Of a stretch of 64,000 nt of DNA, positions 43,834 to 52,979 are shown in pieces. Both the position numbers and the translations under genes were made by a program. Numbering within the stretch: position 1 is the first letter of the stretch; each line of letters opens with the position of its first letter. Source of the DNA: CAHJXF01 sp038254545 (GTDB lineage: Bacteria > Pseudomonadota > Gammaproteobacteria > Burkholderiales > Burkholderiaceae_D). Location of the stretch: positions 62,001 through 126,000 of the forward strand of contig JBBSGB010000003.1 of NCBI GenBank assembly GCA_038254545.1. The letters are read 5' to 3'. The notes under the pieces were generated by a model that searched no databases, was not told the DNA's origin, and saw only the letters and a list, made by a program, of their open reading frames with translations.

Positions 43834-46641
43834 TCAAAGTTCACTCAAAAGCTTTTTTGCGTCCTCCGTTTCTGGAAATTTATTAGCGGAGGCGAGCGCC
43901 AGCGTCAGCTCCGAACGAGCCCGCTGTTTGTTCCCCGTCCGAGCGAGTGCGACAGCCAGGTGATACCGGGCCTCCGCATTGCCATGTGAAGACGTGACAA
44001 TTTTCTCGAGCAACTGTTGGCCTCGACCCGGATTACCGTTCTCGATCAGAACCCAGGCCAGCGTATCGACGACGGACTCGTTCTGCGGCTGCAGTTTGTA
44101 CGCGCGTTCGGCCAATTCCAATGCTCGCGGATCTTTCCGGGGCAAATAAATCAACGCCAACTCATTAAGAGCAACCACGTCGTTTGGATTTCTTTGCAAC
44201 ACATCCTGATAAAGCTGTTCGGCCCGATTGCGATCGCCCGACGCCTGAGCGGTCGCCGCCAAATAAAGTCGCGAAACCCGGTCCTCTTTGTGTTGCGCCA
44301 ACCAAGTTGTCATCAGGTCGTCGGCTTCCTTTTTTCTTCCGGCGGCCGCCAGCGCCATGTGCAATTTGGAACCGATCAAGCCGTTCTTTTCCAGAGCGAA
44401 CGCGTCGGTAAACGATTTGATGGCGCGGTCATATTTCTTTTGCGCGATCCATGCATCGCCGGAAATGACGAACGCAGCCGCTGAACGCGGCTGCGCCGTT
44501 TGCAATTTGGACGCAATTTGACGCGCGTCGTCGTATTTGCCCATTTGCAGATCCAATTGGGCCAATGCGATTTGCGCGTCGGCTAGTGCGGGATCGATGA
44601 CCAGCGCCTTCGCCAATGCGCTCGATGCGGCAGCGGTGTGGCCATCGAGGGCTTCGAGCCGCGCAATTTCAAGTTGAACTCTCGGCGATTGCGGTTCCAA
44701 TCCGGCCAAGCGTCCGTAGGTTGCGACCGCGCCGTTTCTATCGCCGCTGTAAGCCTGGCTTTCCGCCAGCAACGCGAGCAGTTCCGGATTGTTCGGGTTG
44801 GCCGCCTCCGTGTCGCGCGCAAGTCCCACGGCACGCTGCGCGTCGCCTCGTTGCAGGAAGTAGCGAATTCGCAAGAGCTTCGGGCCGAGCAATTCCGGAT
44901 TTTTGCTCGATGCGATATCGAGCCAGTGGGCGCCGGCATCAGGATGACCCTCGGCAAACTCCAGGTTGGCAAGCGCCAGCAACGCCTCTGCGTTCTTGGG
45001 GTTATGCTCGAGCACATCGGTGAGACGTTTGCGGGCAGCCGGCGACTTGTTCTCTGAAAGATCGATTCTCGCCAGATTCATCGCAGCCGACGCCAAGTCG
45101 GGACGGAGGCCCAAAGCCTTATCGAAATTGACTCGCGCTGCACCGAAATCCTTTTTCGATAGATAAGCGCCTCCCAGAAGGTTATACAGGTCCGGGTTGT
45201 CGGGGTTCTTCTTGACCAGTTCCAACGCTGTGTCGATCGCCTTTTGATAGTCCTGTTTTGAAAGATAGCTGAGGACGAGAAGACTGTCCGCGTTGCTGCT
45301 CTTGCTATCGGCCTTTACGACGGATTCGAACGAATTGATGGCGCGATCGACGTCCCCGATCGCCAATCTTCCCAAACCCAACTCGGTTTGAATCGCTGAA
45401 TCCGAAGGACTGATCGCGGCTGCCTTGGAAAGGTATTCGACGCCCTTGTCCAATCGCTTGGCATTCATGAACGCATTGCCCGCAAGCGCGAAAACTTGCG
45501 GGTCTTTGAGGTCAGGCCGTGAAAGAAGCGGTTGCAGCACATCGATCGCCTTGGCCGGCTGATTCGATTTCAGGAGAATCGACGCCAGCAACTTGATGGC
45601 CGAAACATTGTTCGGATAAATCTTCAGGAATTTTCTGGTGTTCAACTCGGCTTGCAATTGCGACCCGAGGGCATATTGGATCGCTCCCGCGAGGATGAGG
45701 CTGGGTGGATCATCGGGAAGCGTCGACAATACCTTTTGAACCGATGCAAATGCTTCCTGATTCTTTCCGCGGGAAAATTGCAGGAGTGCATCCAGATAAT
45801 TTGCCGAAAGCAGAGTTGGGGCAACTTCCTTGACGGACAGAATATTCTGCTCGGCGGCATCGAATTTCTTGGCCTCGATTTGTGCCGACGCGAGCGCCAA
45901 CCGTGCGGGGATGTTGTCGCCATGCGCATTGACGGCGGCGGTATAGCTCGCAATCGCGCCGTCCCCGTCGCCGCTCGCCAGCAGCAAGTCGCCCTTGAGC
46001 ATCAGTCCAGTTGCGTCTTGAGGCGAATGCCGCAGGCCCGCGTCCACCATTTCCATTGAGTTCTTCACGTCACTACGCCTGGCGAACACGCGGGCCTTTC
46101 CATACAACGCGTGCAGTGCATCGGGCCGGATTTTCAAGGCCTCGTCGTACGAGGCTGCGGCTTCCGCCGTTTGTCCGAGCCCGAGCTGGGCGTCCCCACG
46201 TATTTCAAAACTGTCCGCAACATGTTGCGGATCGCCGATGATCTGGGCGGGAAGCTCTTTGAGGGCGCGGTCGTACTGTCCTTGCATGAGATAGGCGCGC
46301 GCCCGGCGAACTCCAACAAGTTCCTTTGTTGCGCCGCTTTGCTCGGCGTGCGTGATTTCCGTTTCGGCCTCGCGTCCCCGGCCTGCTGCCAGAAACACGT
46401 CGGCGAGCATCAAGCGCGCCTGCACGTTCTTGCCGTCCGCCTGAAGAGTGCTTTTCAGCTCGATCATGGCCGCGCTGGAATGATTTGACGCGAGCTGTTC
46501 CCGAGCGCGCTCGACATGCTGTTGCGGGGTGAAGCGGTCCCAACGGTCGCATGCCGCGAGTCCCGACGCGCAGGCGAGCACAAATACAAAAGCGAGGCAA
46601 TTGGACTTGGCCGATTGGGCACGAATGGATGGAGATGACAT
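43834..46641 (-). CDS. prsT: PrsT-like TPR-repeat lipoprotein of the PEP-CTERM/XrtA system
   Basis: A 935-residue lipoprotein: N-terminal hydrophobic stretch and lipobox GLAAC at residue 31, then about 25 tetratricopeptide repeats covering the rest (examples DGAIASYTAAVNAHGDNIPA, DRAINSFESVVKADSKSSNA, NRAEQLYQDVLQRNPNDVVA). Length, lipobox and repeat arrangement match the PEP-CTERM-system TPR lipoprotein PrsT. I chose the ATG at 46641 because it places the lipobox correctly; the frame stays open upstream for 150 codons without similarity. PrsT is thought to help matrix or exopolysaccharide assembly. The rest of the exosortase/EPS cluster is not here, so this copy is detached from it. Confidence 0.85.
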   Translation of the reverse strand: MSSPSIRAQSAKSNCLAFVFVLACASGLAACDRWDRFTPQQHVERAREQLASNHSSAAMIELKSTLQADGKNVQARLMLADVFLAAGRGREAETEITHAEQSGATKELVGVRRARAYLMQGQYDRALKELPAQIIGDPQHVADSFEIRGDAQLGLGQTAEAAASYDEALKIRPDALHALYGKARVFARRSDVKNSMEMVDAGLRHSPQDATGLMLKGDLLLASGDGDGAIASYTAAVNAHGDNIPARLALASAQIEAKKFDAAEQNILSVKEVAPTLLSANYLDALLQFSRGKNQEAFASVQKVLSTLPDDPPSLILAGAIQYALGSQLQAELNTRKFLKIYPNNVSAIKLLASILLKSNQPAKAIDVLQPLLSRPDLKDPQVFALAGNAFMNAKRLDKGVEYLSKAAAISPSDSAIQTELGLGRLAIGDVDRAINSFESVVKADSKSSNADSLLVLSYLSKQDYQKAIDTALELVKKNPDNPDLYNLLGGAYLSKKDFGAARVNFDKALGLRPDLASAAMNLARIDLSENKSPAARKRLTDVLEHNPKNAEALLALANLEFAEGHPDAGAHWLDIASSKNPELLGPKLLRIRYFLQRGDAQRAVGLARDTEAANPNNPELLALLAESQAYSGDRNGAVATYGRLAGLEPQSPRVQLEIARLEALDGHTAAASSALAKALVIDPALADAQIALAQLDLQMGKYDDARQIASKLQTAQPRSAAAFVISGDAWIAQKKYDRAIKSFTDAFALEKNGLIGSKLHMALAAAGRKKEADDLMTTWLAQHKEDRVSRLYLAATAQASGDRNRAEQLYQDVLQRNPNDVVALNELALIYLPRKDPRALELAERAYKLQPQNESVVDTLAWVLIENGNPGRGQQLLEKIVTSSHGNAEARYHLAVALARTGNKQRARSELTLALASANKFPETEDAKKLLSEL

Positions 46642-47127
46642 GAGAATGTGACTGCCTTGAAAGCAATATCGGATTGCGGGGTATCGGTCTTCAACAAGCC
46701 TGCTATAAAAAACACGCGATGTCGTCTCGCGGGTGGACAATATACCCGCTCGCTGTACTTGCAAAAACGCGACCGATTGGGGGCGTCCAGCCGCGCCCGG
46801 CAGACGCACGTACGATCCGCCAAGAAGGGCGCCGACCAATGGTAACTCGATCATCGGCACGTTGCGTGGAGACTGGAATCCTGCCGTTCGCCGCCTCGTG
46901 GTGATCGGCAGCGGTACCAGCAAATGATCGAAGGCTTCTGTTCGGTGACCCGCTTTTTTGATGCGCCGCTGCGGCACATCCGGGTTGAATCGGTCGAAAA
47001 GAACAGGTTTGCCGCTGCTCTTCGCGCACCGGGTCGTGCGTCGATCCAGATATGATCGCGTTCGCCCTGGGCTTCGCAGGTATTTCCGCGCGGCTCTTTT
47101 CAATCATCCGGGATCGCTCGCCGCGCC
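46642..47127. other. Divergent intergenic region between prsT and the permease genes
   Basis: About 486 bases that should contain the promoters of prsT (leftward) and of the permease genes (rightward). I found no second sigma-54 site, no RNA gene and no terminator. On the minus strand TTGCAA...TATATT near 46740-46762 resembles a promoter but with a short spacer (about 14). Confidence 0.4.
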
Positions 47128-48339
47128 GTGAACCTGCTTGCATTGCGCAATCTTTTTCGGCATCGAGTCCGTTCGGTCGTCACGCTTTCGGCGATTGCCT
47201 TCTCGACGATCGTGCTCGTCCTGGCGGCCGGCTTTATCGAATGGATCTTCTCCGACCTTCGCAAAACGACGATCGAAGCCGGACTTGGAGACATACAGGT
47301 GATGCGGCACGATTACCTCGAACGCGGCATCGCTGATCCCTACGCATATCTTCTGCCGGATGCGAGCCCGGAACTCGCCGGAATCGAAGCAACGCCGCAC
47401 GTCCGTGCCGTCGGGAAACGCCTCAATTTCAGCGGGCTGATCAGTTTTCAGGACTCCACCTTGTCATTCGTCGGTATCGGTGTCGAACCGGCAAAGGAGG
47501 AAATCGTCAGCCGGAATCTCCACTTTGTATCGGGAAGCAATCTCGACGAGAAGAGTGACAACGAAATCGTGGTCGGCGAGGGCCTTGCGGCCAACCTCGG
47601 GCTCAAGAGCGGGGACCGGGTCGTTCTCCTGATCAACATGTCGACCGGCAGCGTCAACGCGGTCGAAGTCAAGGTGCGGGGAATTTTTTCGACGCAAGTT
47701 CGCGCCTTCGATGAAGTCGCGATCCGTGTCCCGATGGCGACGGCGCGTCGCTTGTTGCGTGTCGCCGGCGCTCACGTCTGGGTCATTGCGCTCGACGACG
47801 TGAATCATGTGGACGATATTTCCACGCAATGGAAGTCGGCGCTGGACCCGTCTCGATTCGATGTTGTCCGTTGGGTCGACCTCTCGGACTTCTATACCAA
47901 AACCGTGACCTTCCTTTCCGGCCAGCTCGGCGTCATGCGGACCTTGATCGCGATCATCATCGTACTCGGGGTCTCGAACATGCTGATCATGAATGTGCTC
48001 GAGCGCACCGGTGAGATCGGAACGCTGATGGCAATGGGCAATCGACGACGCAAGGTGGTTGCCTTGTTCCTGACCGAAAGCCTTTACCTCGGCCTGATCG
48101 GAGGTGTAATCGGCATCTGTCTAGCCCTGTTCTTCTCCAAATTGATCTCGTCGATCGGCGTGCCGATGCCCCCACCTCCAGGACGGACCGTGGGCTACGT
48201 CGGTGCGATTCTCGTCACCTGGCCGATTCTGATTTCTGCCTTCGGCGTTGCGCTCGTCACGACCTTGATCGCAGGACTTTATCCCGCCCTCAAGGCATCG
48301 CGGCTCGTCATTGTCGATGCGTTGAGGCATAACAGGTGA
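47128..48339 (+). CDS. FtsX/LolC-like ABC transporter permease (first of two)
   Basis: A 403-residue permease with the MacB/LolE topology: one helix near residues 18-38, a large periplasmic domain (about 40-270) and three C-terminal helices. FtsX-type signatures are GVSNMLIMNVLERTGEIGTLMAMG and the C-terminal GLYPALKASRLVIVDALRH. It starts at a GTG and overlaps the second permease by 4 bases (GTGA), so both are made together, probably as a heterodimer. LolCDE moves lipoproteins from the inner membrane; related transporters move other envelope substrates. Here the ATPase and a LolA-like protein are in the same locus. Confidence 0.88.
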   Translation: MNLLALRNLFRHRVRSVVTLSAIAFSTIVLVLAAGFIEWIFSDLRKTTIEAGLGDIQVMRHDYLERGIADPYAYLLPDASPELAGIEATPHVRAVGKRLNFSGLISFQDSTLSFVGIGVEPAKEEIVSRNLHFVSGSNLDEKSDNEIVVGEGLAANLGLKSGDRVVLLINMSTGSVNAVEVKVRGIFSTQVRAFDEVAIRVPMATARRLLRVAGAHVWVIALDDVNHVDDISTQWKSALDPSRFDVVRWVDLSDFYTKTVTFLSGQLGVMRTLIAIIIVLGVSNMLIMNVLERTGEIGTLMAMGNRRRKVVALFLTESLYLGLIGGVIGICLALFFSKLISSIGVPMPPPPGRTVGYVGAILVTWPILISAFGVALVTTLIAGLYPALKASRLVIVDALRHNR

Positions 48340-49640
48340 TCGCATCCTGGCCGTATATAAAGGCCGTCCTTCGGTCCCGATTTAAATCGTCAAACGATCC
48401 CGTCATGATTCGTCATTGGTTCGCCGCCGTCGATTTTCACATGGCTTTGCGCAACATCATTCGCCAAAGAGTGCGCAGTGCTTTGACGCTTTCGGTGATT
48501 GGCGCAGGCGTTGCCGGACTGATCTTGAGCGGAGGATTTGTCGAAGACGCGCTCAATAGCTTGCGGGAGTCGACCATCCATTCACAGCTCGGCCATTTGC
48601 AGATCTACAAGAACGGTTATTACGCGCAAGGCAAGCGCTACCCGTACAAATATCTGATCGCAAATTCCGATGAGATTATGTCGATTACCAGGGGAATTCC
48701 CGAGGTGGTCGATGCGATGGCACGTTTGAGTTTCGCCGGAATCCTGAATACCGGACACGCCGACTTCGCGATTTTGGGAGAAGGAATCGAGCCGGCAAAG
48801 GAGATAAAACTCGGCACGCAGATCCAGATCATCGACGGTCGCAATCTGACGGGAGCCGACCGCTTTGGCGTGATGATCGGCGAGGGCGTCGCTTCGTCTG
48901 CCGGACTTCGGCCCGGCGCGGTCGTCAACCTCCTGCTCAACACCCAGGAGGGAGCGCTGAACAACCTCGAGTTCACGGTCATCGGCGTGTTTCGCACTTC
49001 ATCCAAAGACTACGACGCGCGCGCGGTTCGCATCGCGCTTCCGGACGCACAGGAACTGCTGGCCTCGAAGGCTGTGAACGCAATCGTGATCGAGCTCAAG
49101 CAAACCGATCAGACCGACGCCGTTGCCGCTACCCTCCGCACAAAGCTGGCTGCCGATCGGTTTGAAGTCAAGGCGTGGTTCGACCTCGCAGACTTCTATG
49201 AAAAGACGGCGGCTTTGTTCAAGCGTCAGTTCGCGTTCCTGCAGGCAATCATCCTGCTGTCGGTTCTTCTGAGCGTTGCCAATAGCGTCAACATGACGAT
49301 CTTCGAGCGGACCGGCGAGTTCGGAACCCTGATGGCGCTCGGTGCGCGGCGCGGGCCGATTTTTCGTCTCGTGCTGATCGAGAATTTCTTCGTCGGACTG
49401 ATCGGGAGCGTGTTCGGCGTCCTGATCGGTATCGGGCTGGCGTGGCTGATCAATACGCTCAAGATCGAAATGCCGCCGCCGCCGAATATGAATGGAGGAT
49501 ATTTTGCAGGTATTCGAATTTCATCATCGCTGATCGCAACGGCTTTCATGGTCGGCTTGCTGGCGACGCCGGTAACGGCGCTATTACCCGCGCGCCGCAT
49601 TTCCCGTGTTCCGGTAGTCGATGCATTGCGCATGAATTGA
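48336..49640 (+). CDS. FtsX/LolE-like ABC transporter permease (second of two)
   Basis: A 434-residue permease paralogous to the preceding one. It has an N-terminal helix after a 35-residue cytoplasmic stretch (VRSALTLSVIGAGVAGLILSGG), a periplasmic domain with LQIYKNGYYAQGKRYPYKYL, and an FtsX core SVANSVNMTIFERTGEFGTLMALGARRG ending VPVVDALRMN (read in parts). Its start overlaps the previous stop (GTGA); an internal ATG at 48405 is an alternative start. It ends 8 bases before the convergent LolA-like gene. Confidence 0.87.
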   Translation: MIASWPYIKAVLRSRFKSSNDPVMIRHWFAAVDFHMALRNIIRQRVRSALTLSVIGAGVAGLILSGGFVEDALNSLRESTIHSQLGHLQIYKNGYYAQGKRYPYKYLIANSDEIMSITRGIPEVVDAMARLSFAGILNTGHADFAILGEGIEPAKEIKLGTQIQIIDGRNLTGADRFGVMIGEGVASSAGLRPGAVVNLLLNTQEGALNNLEFTVIGVFRTSSKDYDARAVRIALPDAQELLASKAVNAIVIELKQTDQTDAVAATLRTKLAADRFEVKAWFDLADFYEKTAALFKRQFAFLQAIILLSVLLSVANSVNMTIFERTGEFGTLMALGARRGPIFRLVLIENFFVGLIGSVFGVLIGIGLAWLINTLKIEMPPPPNMNGGYFAGIRISSSLIATAFMVGLLATPVTALLPARRISRVPVVDALRMN

Positions 49641-49648
49641 ATCTTCGA

Positions 49649-50419
49649 TCATTCGATCTTCTTCAGATATTCTTTCGTGAATATCTTGTCCGGTAAATCC
49701 TTTAACCGCATATTGCTGTATTCGAGGACGGATTTTTCATTCTGCTTCAATGCGTCTTCCATCACGAGGCGCGTCGGGCGCATCTGACCGGCCATTTTCT
49801 GAAAATTTTCATAGTGGCAAGTTTTCAAAAGACGATCTGACAGGCTGAAGAATTCCGCCTTCAGCGGTCGCGAATCCGAACGCCGCAGCCAATACATCAC
49901 GCGGTGATAGGTCACGCCGCGATCGACCGCATCGAGTTCAAGAACGTTATAGGCCTCGCCGTCGATCGATTCGCTGCGAATCAGTTTGGACGTGTAGTCG
50001 CCGGAAAAATTGGCGCGCGCAAGATCGCCGTTCGCAACCTCGCCGGTCAACCGCTGACTCAGCGAAAGGCGCACCGGCTGAGAAATATCCGGCAGGAAAA
50101 TCCACAGATCGCGGTCCTTCATCAGAATGATCTGTCCTTTGTCGGACGCCGGCTCGGTCGTGATGACAACGGTGTTTTCGTTTCCTTTCGACAAAATCCG
50201 GTATTTGCGCGTCTCAGGGTCCTTGCCCTGCGTGGTCGATGAGATGCTGACGTCGACCTGGAACGCTTGATTGGGGAAACGGATGCGGTCGGATGCTTCG
50301 ACCAGAGCCTTGGGGTCGGGATCTTCTGCCGCAGTTGCAGACGAGATCGCCAAGGCGGCTGCGATCGCGAGCACGGCGGTGGATGTTCGAAACAGGAACG
50401 GAGCTGGAATCGATTTCAT
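49649..50419 (-). CDS. LolA-like outer-membrane lipoprotein-sorting family protein
   Basis: A 256-residue exported protein with a signal peptide (about 1-31, ending SATAAED). It has the pattern of the outer-membrane lipoprotein-sorting family (LolA-like fold): GNENTVVITTEPASDKGQ, ILMKDRDLWIFLPDISQPVR, MYWLRRSDSRPLKAEFF and RPTRLVMEDAL. Such proteins should carry a hydrophobic substrate through the periplasm. It is encoded against the direction of the flanking permease and ATPase genes but between them, which marks the locus as a functional unit. The ATG at 50419 is chosen for the signal peptide. Confidence 0.82.
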   Translation of the reverse strand: MKSIPAPFLFRTSTAVLAIAAALAISSATAAEDPDPKALVEASDRIRFPNQAFQVDVSISSTTQGKDPETRKYRILSKGNENTVVITTEPASDKGQIILMKDRDLWIFLPDISQPVRLSLSQRLTGEVANGDLARANFSGDYTSKLIRSESIDGEAYNVLELDAVDRGVTYHRVMYWLRRSDSRPLKAEFFSLSDRLLKTCHYENFQKMAGQMRPTRLVMEDALKQNEKSVLEYSNMRLKDLPDKIFTKEYLKKIE

Positions 50420-50666
50420 CGTGTGTTTGATGCAACGAATGGGTACGGCCAACGGTCAGGGCAAGACCCGCACGCTATCATGCTGCGCGGCACGGCTTCT
50501 CGACCGAGGTTCACGGGTGCGCAAACCGACGGCGCACGATGGACGTGCTCGGAGCAGCGCCATTGACAAGTCGTGAGCGGCATGATGGACCTGCCAGGAA
50601 CGCTGCAATCTTGCGGGCTGCCCTTCCTTTTCATCCACTTGAGCTTCTGCCTGAACGGAGCGAGTT

Positions 50667-51413
50667 TTGCCCATGGAAGTCATTCGCCTCGAGAATGTGA
50701 CCAAGTCTTATCTATTGGGCAAACAGGAGGTCCAGGCGGTCAAGGAGGTCACGCTCAGCATCGAAGAAGGCGTTTTCCTCGCGATCGCGGGCCCTTCGGG
50801 CAGCGGCAAGACGACCCTGCTCAATTTGATCGGCTGCATCGACAACGCAACGACCGGCAAGATCTTCATCGACGGCATCGACGTGAGCGGCAAGACGTCC
50901 GACGAGCTTGCCGATCTGCGCGCACAAACCATCGGCTTCATCTTCCAGACCTTCAATCTGCTGCCGGTGCTGTCGGCCGAAGAGAATGTCGAATATCCGC
51001 TGCTGCAGATCAAGACGCTGACCAAAGCGGAGCGCCGCGAGCGCGTGGCGCACTACCTGAAGGTCGTCGGCATCGGCAAGTACGCCCGCCATCGTCCGAA
51101 TCAATTGAGCGGCGGCCAGCGCCAGCGCGTGGCGATCGCGCGCGCGCTGGCGATTCATCCACGCATCATACTGGCCGACGAGCCGACCGCCAATCTCGAT
51201 CACAAGACCGGCGACGGCATCCTGCGGCTGATGAAAAAAATCAACAACTCGACAAAAACCACGTTCATTTTCTCGACCCACGATCAAAAGGTGATCAACA
51301 TGGCGGACAGGCTGATCAGGATCGAAGATGGTGAAATCAAGCGCCTGGGAATCAAGGTCGATCGCGCGTGGCTGTATGCCGACAATCCCGATCGCGCGCT
51401 CAAGGTGAAATGA
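50667..51413 (+). CDS. LolD/MacB-like ABC transporter ATP-binding protein
   Basis: About 248 residues. Walker A is AGPSGSGKTTLLNLIG, the Q-loop lies in GFIFQTFNLLPVLSAEENV, the signature is LSGGQRQRVAIARALA and Walker B is IILADEPTANLD, with the switch His in FSTHDQKV. These match the LolD/MacB/FtsE class that pairs with FtsX-type permeases. GGAG at 50657-50660 lies six bases before a TTG at 50667; the ATG at 50673 is an alternative. It directly adjoins the following beta-barrel gene. Confidence 0.92.
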   Translation: MPMEVIRLENVTKSYLLGKQEVQAVKEVTLSIEEGVFLAIAGPSGSGKTTLLNLIGCIDNATTGKIFIDGIDVSGKTSDELADLRAQTIGFIFQTFNLLPVLSAEENVEYPLLQIKTLTKAERRERVAHYLKVVGIGKYARHRPNQLSGGQRQRVAIARALAIHPRIILADEPTANLDHKTGDGILRLMKKINNSTKTTFIFSTHDQKVINMADRLIRIEDGEIKRLGIKVDRAWLYADNPDRALKVK

Positions 51414-52979
51414 ATGGGAAATGGATTGGTGAAACGCATGCCTCATGAATTGAGCGCGGAATCGCGCGCGGGATTGCGCGCGCTAAGGTATGCGAGCGTC
51501 GGCACTGTGCTCGCACTCGCGCTTGCAGGCGCATATGCCGGGGAATACGATGTGCCGCGATCGCCCACCGAGCCGGACTTCGATGCGTCGCGCGTCGTCG
51601 ACCATCCGCCGGGTGGTGGGCTTCGCATTCCGCGGCAGGCGCTGTCTCGCAAATTGATTGCTCAGCGAATCGACACCGACGACAGCGTCGGCGCCGTCAA
51701 GCCGAAAGCCAAGAACCGCGCCGATTCCCTGCTCGCGGATGACAACATCGAGGAGGCGCCCAAGCTCCTCTCGAAGTTCTACGGCTTCGACCAAGCGGAA
51801 GCCGCATACATCGTTCCGCGGCCCGCGCATTGGACCAAATTGACCAACCGGCTCGAACTCGGTGCGCAGGGCGCGTTGAGCGCGAACGTCAAATGGAAGC
51901 TGAGCGGACGCTTCGATTACAACGCGATTTACGACCTGAGCAATTTCTATACGAATCAGGTCAAGGACGATCAGCGTTTCAATGCGATGTTCCGCGAAAC
52001 CTATATCGATGTCGGCGCAGGCGACGTCGAATTTCGATTCGGGCGCCAGCAGATTATCTGGGGCGAGGTCGTCGGCTTATTCTTTGCCGACGTCGTTTCG
52101 GCCAAGGATCTTCGCGAAACGATATTGACCGATTTCGATTTGCTGCGCATCCCGCAATGGGCCGCGCGCGCAGAATGGTTCAAGAACGATATTCACCTCG
52201 AAGCGATCTGGATTCCCTTTCCGAGCATCGACAGAATCGGAAAACCGGGCAGCGATTATTTCCCCTTTCCGCCCGCGCCGCCCGCCGGCTACGCCGCCGT
52301 GATCAACAATGAACGCAAGCCCGACAGGGACGTGGCCAATCAGAATTACGGCCTTCGCGCATCGATCCTTCGCGCCGGGTGGGACGTGGCCGGTTTCGGC
52401 TATCGCAGCGTCGATTCCTCGGCCACGTTTTTCCGCGACGTAGTCACCGGAGCCAGCCCCGCGGTGATTTATACCCCGCGTCACGACAAGATAACGCAAT
52501 ACGGATTGACCGCATCCAAGGATCTCAACAATTTCCTGATCAAGACCGAAGCGGTCTATACCGTTGGAAAGAATTTCAACGTGACGCGCCTGTCCGACAG
52601 CGACGGCGTCGTTCGCCAGAACTATCTGGACTATATCGTCAGTTTCGAGTTTCCATTACCCGACGAAGCGAGATTCAATCTCCAGTTCTTTCAGCGCCGA
52701 TTCGGCGATCACGACCCCGACATCATTCCGAAGAAAATCGAGAGCGGCGTGACCTTGTTCTGGTCGGGTAAATGGAATAACAAGCTCGATCCGCAGCTTC
52801 TCTTGATTCACAGCCTGGATCGAAACGATTGGCTGCTTCGTCCTAAACTCGTCTGGGGTTTCCAGAAGGAATGGCGGGCGGTCGCCGGAGTCGATATTTT
52901 TCACGGGCCGCCCACCGGTCTGTTCGGTCAATACGATCAAAAAGACCGGGTCTATCTGGAAGTCCGCCGAAGCTTTTGA
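51414..52979 (+). CDS. DUF1302-like outer-membrane beta-barrel protein
   Basis: A 521-residue protein starting at the base after the ATPase stop (TGAATG). It has a long N-terminal signal (about 25-42, ending AGAYAGEYD) and many alternating strands: NRLELGAQGALSANVKWKLS, FRETYIDVGAGDVEFRFGRQ, QIIWGEVVGLFFADVV, and a last strand DRVYLEVRRSF ending in an aromatic residue, as outer-membrane barrels do. The GRQQIIWGE stretch is typical of the DUF1302 family. An outer-membrane exit or acceptor for the transporter's substrate is a fair guess. Its 3' end overlaps the convergent nitroreductase gene by 28 bases. Confidence 0.78.
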   Translation: MGNGLVKRMPHELSAESRAGLRALRYASVGTVLALALAGAYAGEYDVPRSPTEPDFDASRVVDHPPGGGLRIPRQALSRKLIAQRIDTDDSVGAVKPKAKNRADSLLADDNIEEAPKLLSKFYGFDQAEAAYIVPRPAHWTKLTNRLELGAQGALSANVKWKLSGRFDYNAIYDLSNFYTNQVKDDQRFNAMFRETYIDVGAGDVEFRFGRQQIIWGEVVGLFFADVVSAKDLRETILTDFDLLRIPQWAARAEWFKNDIHLEAIWIPFPSIDRIGKPGSDYFPFPPAPPAGYAAVINNERKPDRDVANQNYGLRASILRAGWDVAGFGYRSVDSSATFFRDVVTGASPAVIYTPRHDKITQYGLTASKDLNNFLIKTEAVYTVGKNFNVTRLSDSDGVVRQNYLDYIVSFEFPLPDEARFNLQFFQRRFGDHDPDIIPKKIESGVTLFWSGKWNNKLDPQLLLIHSLDRNDWLLRPKLVWGFQKEWRAVAGVDIFHGPPTGLFGQYDQKDRVYLEVRRSF

